From positions 1,688,440-1,752,439 of the forward strand of contig NZ_CP008874.1 in NCBI RefSeq assembly GCF_001011115.1: 64,000 nucleotides of DNA, in the 5' to 3' direction. This document shows positions 58,965 to 64,000 of the stretch, one piece after another. This DNA is from Halanaeroarchaeum sulfurireducens. GTDB taxonomy: Archaea > Halobacteriota > Halobacteria > Halobacteriales > Halobacteriaceae. The notes beneath the pieces are model-generated. The model was not told where the DNA came from, made no database searches, and saw only the letters and a list, made by a program, of their open reading frames with translations. Every line of letters starts with the position of its first letter. The stretch's first letter is position 1. A program made the position numbers and the translations under genes.

Positions 58965-59714
58965 TCAAGAGCCCTGGGAGTCGTCGTCCACCTCCTCGTC
59001 CGGTCGCTCGCGCTGCAGGACGAGCACCGGGCCGAGGAACCGATCCGCCACCTGCTGACTGTGGAGGCCAAAAACGAAGGAGACCACCGACGGATCACTC
59101 TCCCCCATGACGACTGCGTCGAAGTCCTCCGAAGACTCGACAATTGCCTCCACCGGATCCGGTTCGGTCGAGACACGTCTCTCGATTGCTGTAGCGGTGA
59201 CGCCATCCTCGACCAGTCGGTCAGCGATGGCGTCGAGCAGCGTTTGGGCGTCCTCCACGGTCTCGTCTTCCTCGCGGACGTGACAGAGCGTCAGATCGAC
59301 GTCAGAATCGGCGAACAGCCCACTGACGAGGCGGATGAGACGATCGACGCCGACCGTTCCGCGAACGGCGACGAGGACCTGCTCCGGTGGGCCGGTCGCC
59401 TTCGGGACCAACACGGCCAGGCAGTTGTGCTCGTAGATGGTTCGATCGATGGTTGCCTGGGCTTCGTGGGTGAACACGAGGCGGCGCTCGACGGTCGCGC
59501 CGGCGTCCAGGAACATCGATTCGAACTGGTCCAGACGGTCGTTGGCTCGCTCCTCGAACTGGCTGCGCGCCTGGTCGGTGGCGGTCTGATCGGGGACGAC
59601 GTGGTAGCCCAGCAGGACCACGTGTGCGTTCGCGAGGAGGTCAGGGATGCCTTCCGGGATCGATTCGCCTTCGAGGACGCGGACTGGAACGAGTATGTTC
59701 GGTCTGTCGGTCAT
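58965..59714 (-). CDS. double UspA stress protein
   Basis: The 250-residue cytosolic protein begins MTDRPNILVPVRVLEGESIP and carries two UspA-like halves (ILVPVRVLEG; QVLVAVRGTVGVDRLIRLVS). The second ends VVMGESDPSVVSFVFGLHSQ and GPVLVLQRE, keeping only part of the ATP-binding G-x2-G motif. It starts 2 bp after the permease stop, so it is the last gene of an AOR-permease-Usp operon, perhaps regulating the transporter. Confidence 0.87.
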   Translation of the reverse strand: MTDRPNILVPVRVLEGESIPEGIPDLLANAHVVLLGYHVVPDQTATDQARSQFEERANDRLDQFESMFLDAGATVERRLVFTHEAQATIDRTIYEHNCLAVLVPKATGPPEQVLVAVRGTVGVDRLIRLVSGLFADSDVDLTLCHVREEDETVEDAQTLLDAIADRLVEDGVTATAIERRVSTEPDPVEAIVESSEDFDAVVMGESDPSVVSFVFGLHSQQVADRFLGPVLVLQRERPDEEVDDDSQGS

Positions 59715-59716
59715 TG

Positions 59717-61138
59717 TCAGAAGTCCCCCTTGAGTCGAACGTCGCCGGCATAGTATCGATACCACACGTACGAGACCACCACCACGACCAGGCCGATCGC
59801 GATGGAGGCGGGTTGCATGAACGCGATCAGGCCGAAGCTCGCGAGCGCGCCGGCCGCCGGAAGCGCCGGAACGCCGGGCATGCGGTATTTCGGCTCGTAC
59901 CACGACGGGTTGCGCCGGCGCAACACGATGACTGCCACGCCGATCAGCCCGTACATGACGAGGTGGAGAAACGAGGCCACCTCCGCGAGCACCGCGACCC
60001 GGCCGGTGGCGACCAGGAGTAGTATCGGGCCGCCCGCCGACAGCAACGCAACGTGGGGCGTGCCGTAGCGGAGATTGATCTCGCTGGCCTTCTCCGGGAG
60101 CATGGCGTCACGGCTGAGCGCGTAGACCGTCCGGGAGGCGCTGAGGATGGATGCGTTGGCACTCGAGAACGTCGCGAGCAGGCCCGCAAAGAGGATGGCG
60201 ACGGCACCCGGCCAGCCGAGGTACTCTCGGGCGACCTCGACGATTGCCGTCTCGCCGAGCGTCGCGAGATGGGCTGCCCCGAAGGCACTCGTCACCACGA
60301 AGATCGTTCCCACGTACGAGATCGTCACCACGATCACGGAGCCGACCATCGCCAGCGGGAGGTTCCGACTCGGGTCTTTGATGTCCCCGGCGACCGTCGC
60401 GACCTGCGCGAATCCCAGATACGACGTGAACACCAGCGCGGCGGTGGTGAACACCGGGAGATACCCGCGTGGGAAGAACGCCTCGGGGATCGCCTCACGA
60501 CCGAACACCCCCAGCGCGTCGAGCGACCCGTAGGAGAGGAACAGCGTCAGGACGACGAGCAACACCCCGACGACGACGTTCTGGATGTTTGCCGTGTTCT
60601 CAGTGCCGGCGATACTCAGCCCCGTCAGCCCGACCGCGAAGAGCAGGGCGAGCGGGATCACCGGACTCACCGGGACCGCGATGCCGATTTCCGCGAGTAC
60701 CGCCCCGGCGTAGTGGCCCAGGCCAACCAGATAGAACGACGCCGCGAACACGAGTCCCAGCCAGAGGCCGAGTCCCACGACAGCCCCGTAGGCGGAGCCC
60801 ATACTGCGAGATACGAAGAAGTAACCGCCGCCACTCCTGGGCATGGCAGTCGCCAGTTCCGAGGCCGGAAGCGCGACCAGCATCGCGATCACGCCCCCGA
60901 TCAGGAACGAGAGCGCGGCCGCAGGCCCCGCGTTCCCGGCGGCCAGTCCGGGAAAGACGAAAATGCCCGCGCCGATCATCGTCCCGATACCGATGGCAAG
61001 CCCACCGGTCAGGCCGATGGTCCGCTCCAGTTCGACGTCGTCCTGGACGGTGACGCCGTCCACGACGGCGTCCGGTTCGGGGTCGGGCGACTCCCCGCTT
61101 ACGTTTTCGCCCCTGAAGGGAGGATCGTCGGTCGTCAC
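59717..61138 (-). CDS. APC-family amino-acid permease
   Basis: The protein has about 473 residues and twelve predicted membrane helices. Typical APC marks are [20 protein letters not shown] near the start, [20 protein letters not shown] and [24 protein letters not shown] at 61138 is taken as the start; an in-frame ATG at 61270 would overlap the preceding AOR gene by 61 bp and adds a basic, unrelated stretch. The position after an aldehyde oxidoreductase suggests amino-acid uptake for catabolism. Confidence 0.88.
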   Translation of the reverse strand: MTTDDPPFRGENVSGESPDPEPDAVVDGVTVQDDVELERTIGLTGGLAIGIGTMIGAGIFVFPGLAAGNAGPAAALSFLIGGVIAMLVALPASELATAMPRSGGGYFFVSRSMGSAYGAVVGLGLWLGLVFAASFYLVGLGHYAGAVLAEIGIAVPVSPVIPLALLFAVGLTGLSIAGTENTANIQNVVVGVLLVVLTLFLSYGSLDALGVFGREAIPEAFFPRGYLPVFTTAALVFTSYLGFAQVATVAGDIKDPSRNLPLAMVGSVIVVTISYVGTIFVVTSAFGAAHLATLGETAIVEVAREYLGWPGAVAILFAGLLATFSSANASILSASRTVYALSRDAMLPEKASEINLRYGTPHVALLSAGGPILLLVATGRVAVLAEVASFLHLVMYGLIGVAVIVLRRRNPSWYEPKYRMPGVPALPAAGALASFGLIAFMQPASIAIGLVVVVVSYVWYRYYAGDVRLKGDF

Positions 61139-61209
61139 TAGCGGATCCGTCGGACAGATCGACGATAAATGTGTCGACGGCCGAAGATTTCGAACGGTCT
61201 CCGTTCCGG

Positions 61210-62889
61210 TCACCCTGACACATCGAGGTACGAGACGTCCTCTTCGGGCACAGTCCCGTCGTCGGCCCATCCCCGAAGGTCGTAATACTCGGAAAGTGCC
61301 GCGTCGATCCCGGGGACGTCGTACGGGAGCGCGTCGTCGTCACTCCGGTCCATCCCACGCTCGTTGTTGAAGTGGCGCTCCAGGTCGATCACGTTGGCGC
61401 CGACGTCGAGCAGCGCCTCGAAGTCGTCCTCGTACAGCGCCTCGAACCGATCGGCGTCCATCGACCCGCGGGAGAACCGACAGATCACGCCCAGATCCTC
61501 GACGGCCCGCTTGTTCTCCGCCCAGACGAGTTTCTCGGGTTTGCCCTCCAGTCCCGCCGGATCGAAGGCTTCGTCTTCGCCTACGAGGGGGTACTCGTAG
61601 GCGTAAAACGTGGAGTACAGATGGTCCGCACCGCGGTTGGCCGTCATATAGCCCAGCGCCTGCCCGTGGAGAAGCCGTCCCTCGTGGGCCGGGAATTCGA
61701 GGCCCTTCACCGACCAGTTTTTCACGCCGAGTTCGTCGTGGATCCGGTCGACCCCCTCCGCGAGCAGGTCACCCTCGTCCTCGCGATGTGCGATCTTCTC
61801 GATCAGCTCGTGGGCCAGCTCGGCGTTCCCGAACTCGTCCTCCGCGGCCAGGTAGGCGGCGATGACGTCGCCGGCGCTGATCGTATCGAGGCCGAGCTGA
61901 TCGCAGAGCTCGTTCGAGATCATCACGTCGACGATGTCGTCGACCGCCTGGTTGGAGCCAAAGGACATCGTGGTCTCGAACTCGGGGCCCTCGGTCTCGA
62001 CCCCGCGCTCGTCGTCCCGGGTCGGGAGCTTGCACGCGAACGCACACAGCGAACACGACCCAGTCTTGTACTTCTTCTCGGCGATCCGCGCGCCGTTGAT
62101 GCGATCGGCCGACTCGAAGGAGCGGTCTCGGAAGTACCGCGTCGGATAGCCCGCCATCTCGTTGGTGAGATCCACCAGGCTCGCCGTCCCCTGTTCTTTC
62201 ATGATGCTGTCGCTGGTGGCGGCGTCGCGATGGACGTCGGTCTGGACGTCGGAGACCTCGATATCCGGACGGGAGTCGCCGTCGAAGCTGACCGCCTTGA
62301 CGTTCTTCGAGCCCATGACCGCGCCGAGACCGCCGCGACCGAACGCCCGGCTCTCACTCGTCATGACGGCCGCAAATCTGACCCGATTCTCGCCCGCCGG
62401 CCCCACGATCGCGAGCTGGTCCGCGCCGAGGTCGTGCTCCCGGTCCATGTACGCTGTCGTCTCGTCAACGCGGGCCTCCCGCAGCGAGGGCACCGGCTCG
62501 AAGCTGACGCCCTCGTCGGTGACGTGGATCGCGAGGAGGTCGTCGCTCTGGCCGGTGATCTGTACCGCCGCGTACCCGGTGTCCGCGAAGTGCCGGGACA
62601 TGTACCCGCCCGCGTTCGACGAGAGCAGGCCATCGGTCAGCGGGGAGACGCCAGTGAGGTTCATCCGACCGGTGAAACTCATCTGCGAGATCTGGAGCGG
62701 CCCGGTCGTGAAGAACAGACTGTTCGCGTCGCCAAACGGGTCGACGTCGAAGGGTATCCGCTCGTGAGCGAGACGCGTCCCCACGCCTCGCCCTCCGACG
62801 TACGTTTCGAGAACGTCGTCGATCGGTTCGACTGACGTTTCTCGCGCGCCGACGTCGATCGTTAGCAGGTCCCCCGTCGCGTGGAGCAT
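61210..62889 (-). CDS. second aldehyde:ferredoxin oxidoreductase-like enzyme
   Basis: The 559-residue protein has AOR marks [60 protein letters not shown] and [20 protein letters not shown]. The Fe-S ligands CSLCAFAC lie near residue 276 with the fourth Cys in GVICRFSRG near 468. It is about 80 residues shorter than the paralogue at 46104-48032 and diverges in the middle. A CCTTTATTC box sits about 29 bp before the ATG. It heads an operon with the APC permease and UspA protein. Confidence 0.92.
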   Translation of the reverse strand: MLHATGDLLTIDVGARETSVEPIDDVLETYVGGRGVGTRLAHERIPFDVDPFGDANSLFFTTGPLQISQMSFTGRMNLTGVSPLTDGLLSSNAGGYMSRHFADTGYAAVQITGQSDDLLAIHVTDEGVSFEPVPSLREARVDETTAYMDREHDLGADQLAIVGPAGENRVRFAAVMTSESRAFGRGGLGAVMGSKNVKAVSFDGDSRPDIEVSDVQTDVHRDAATSDSIMKEQGTASLVDLTNEMAGYPTRYFRDRSFESADRINGARIAEKKYKTGSCSLCAFACKLPTRDDERGVETEGPEFETTMSFGSNQAVDDIVDVMISNELCDQLGLDTISAGDVIAAYLAAEDEFGNAELAHELIEKIAHREDEGDLLAEGVDRIHDELGVKNWSVKGLEFPAHEGRLLHGQALGYMTANRGADHLYSTFYAYEYPLVGEDEAFDPAGLEGKPEKLVWAENKRAVEDLGVICRFSRGSMDADRFEALYEDDFEALLDVGANVIDLERHFNNERGMDRSDDDALPYDVPGIDAALSEYYDLRGWADDGTVPEEDVSYLDVSG

Positions 62890-63184
62890 GGTACAAATTG
62901 GCCCATCGTGTCGAATAAAGGTTACCGAGCAATCGCTTTCGGGTCGTGTTTGCCAGACGCTAATCGGCCGGACCGCCCTAATCGACCGTCGAAGGCCGCC
63001 GGAACTCTCGACGCGGAATTTATCCGAGCGATCGTGACATTCCCCTCTTCGTTCACGACGGGATTCACGCGGCCCCAGTGTCTCCGTTCACGCCGACTCG
63101 TCCACCTGTACTCGATCGGCCACGGCTCCCGCTACCGCTCTGTGGATGGTCGGTCGGGGCCTGCCGTAGTGCCCGACCACCGTG
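62890..63184. other. intergenic region, promoter of the second AOR
   Basis: Apart from the CCTTTATTC box on the minus strand near 62914-62922, no gene or clear motif is seen. Confidence 0.4.
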
Positions 63185-63680
63185 TCACGGGGGTAGCTCG
63201 AACGAGGCACCACGCTCGACGTCGCCCGTGTGGAACAGTAGTCCGTCGTCGAACAGCAGGCGCGACGGGGCCGTGGCCTCCTTCGCGATGAACGTTAGCG
63301 TGGGTCCCTCGTCCCGGCGCTTCAACGCGATGTAGACGTCGTTGGTGGGTTCGTGCCCCGACAGGGGGACGACGCGGCCCTCTTCGACCTCGAAGCTGCG
63401 GGACGGCTCGTCCTCAGGTGGCTTATCGTCGTAGCTGTCGATCCAGTCGGCGAATACGGCGATATAGACGGGGCGCTCCAGTCCCTCGACCGTGGCGCCG
63501 TCGGTCAACCGCTCTCGGTAGAACCAGGCGTTGCTCACGGGTGCGCTGTCGTCCTGGGTCTCGAAGACGATCCTGTCGGCGTACGGCGGAGCATCCGGTT
63601 TTCCGGACTGCGAGCCGAGACATCCCGAGAAGACCGACGCCGACCGCCGCGCTCGAGGTGACGAACGTCCTTCGTTCCAT
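63185..63680 (-). pseudogene. Tat-signal lipoprotein gene with a frameshift
   Basis: The minus-strand ATG at 63680 encodes MERRTFVTSSAAVGVGLLGM, a twin-arginine signal, but that frame then loses the family pattern. The adjacent frame supplies the expected lipobox and mature protein: SGCLGSQSGKPDAPPYADRI, then the conserved body ending GDVERGASFELPP. One extra T in the run GGTCTTCTCGGG (near 63630) would explain the shift. The mature part has ADRIVFETQDDSAPVSNAWF and VYIAVFADWIDSYDDKP. It is either a recent pseudogene or an assembly error; the function is unknown. Confidence 0.65.
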
Positions 63681-64000
63681 GTGAAATGTTCGGGCACTAG
63701 TAACTTGAAACGAGCCAGGCGTTGCCACCGCGTGGGAATGATATAGTGGTATTTGTGCGAAAGGAGTCGCCCGCGTTCGTTCACGTCATCTCACAACGGT
63801 ATTGGATGGAACGCTGGCCTCGGCACTCGCTACCTGTCTTCTATCCACGGCCGTTAGAGGTATTCAGTGAGTTTGACCACTGCTCGATCGAGTGGATCCT
63901 TACAAACTCTACAAACGTAGTCGGTCATCAGTGTGGGTTTGAGTGAGGCAACGGCGTGTGGAACGATCGAACTATTCCGTGGAGCCGTTCGATGACGGTA
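63681..64000. other. window end, no supported gene
   Basis: This 320-bp stretch has lower GC. A plus-strand frame around 63722-63946 (74 codons) lacks acidic composition and any motif. A gene may begin outside the window. Confidence 0.35.

Noticed and set aside
61139-61270. N-terminal extension of the APC permease to an upstream ATG
   Set aside because: It would overlap the AOR2 gene by 61 bp and adds a basic stretch not seen in the family; the GTG at 61138 fits better.
63722-63946. 74-codon plus-strand frame at the window end
   Set aside because: Not acidic, no motif, and no promoter at the right spacing.

Overview
The window reads as a chromosomal segment of a halophilic archaeon (class Halobacteria). 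The evidence is high GC with strongly acidic predicted proteins, TATA-like boxes about 25-30 bp upstream of start codons with almost no leader, Tat-type lipoprotein signals, archaeal and eukaryote-like translation genes (eS4, eL19, eL32, eS8, aIF1A, aIF2-beta, RNase P Rpp29, TFS) and the S10/spc ribosomal-protein order typical of archaea.

Layout. 0.2-4.6 kb: a CBS-domain protein with an HPF/RaiA-like tail, a BtrH-like protein, a membrane coiled-coil protein and TrkA. 4.6-8.5 kb: adk, an EMC3/DUF106 membrane protein, cmk and truB, then tRNA-Pro(GGG). This block usually follows secY in haloarchaea but is detached here. 8.6-17.5 kb: TspO-like protein, a RecA/KaiC-like regulator, a BMP-family lipoprotein paired with a membrane sensor kinase, a multi-PAS kinase and a YihY-type membrane protein. 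17.8-32.1 kb (minus strand): one long, tightly packed S10/spc operon from a SPOUT methyltransferase and uL3 through uL15 and SecY. 32.3-34.7 kb: tRNA-Gly(GCC) followed by three further copies of its 3' end; two toxin-antitoxin-like pairs lie between copies, each with a palindrome at its promoter. 34.7-40.7 kb: deacetylase, nuclease, small zinc proteins, Mch, HAD phosphatase and a GTPBP1-type GTPase. 40.7-42.5 kb: an island bounded by a 41-bp duplication of the pyrF 3' end; it holds a 4-TM protein, two tandem related microproteins and an orphan IS605-type end. 42.5-48.0 kb: pyrF, DUF2240, eS8, a RecA-like regulator, proline dehydrogenase and an aldehyde:ferredoxin oxidoreductase. 48.1-50.3 kb: an IS200/IS605 element with intact TnpA and TnpB inside a tRNA-Ala-like 3'-end repeat. 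50.3-57.4 kb: a repeat-rich coiled-coil protein, a cysteine protein, TFS, HAD phosphatase, ArsR-type regulator with membrane partner, KTSC, aIF2-beta-TRAM, an FNT-UspA fusion and aIF1A. 57.5-63.7 kb: MATE transporter, an AOR-APC permease-UspA operon, and a lipoprotein gene broken by a frameshift.

How it fits together. Most of the window is core translation and secretion machinery. The metabolic genes point to amino-acid use: AOR with proline dehydrogenase, and a second AOR with an amino-acid permease and a stress protein. The accessory part is concentrated in three scars (tRNA-Gly, pyrF 3' end, tRNA-Ala-like/IS605). These are the best places to look for new biology, especially the operator-bearing TA cassettes and the microprotein pair. 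A 21-codon open frame coupled by ATGA overlaps between rpl4 and rpl23 is a separate curiosity.
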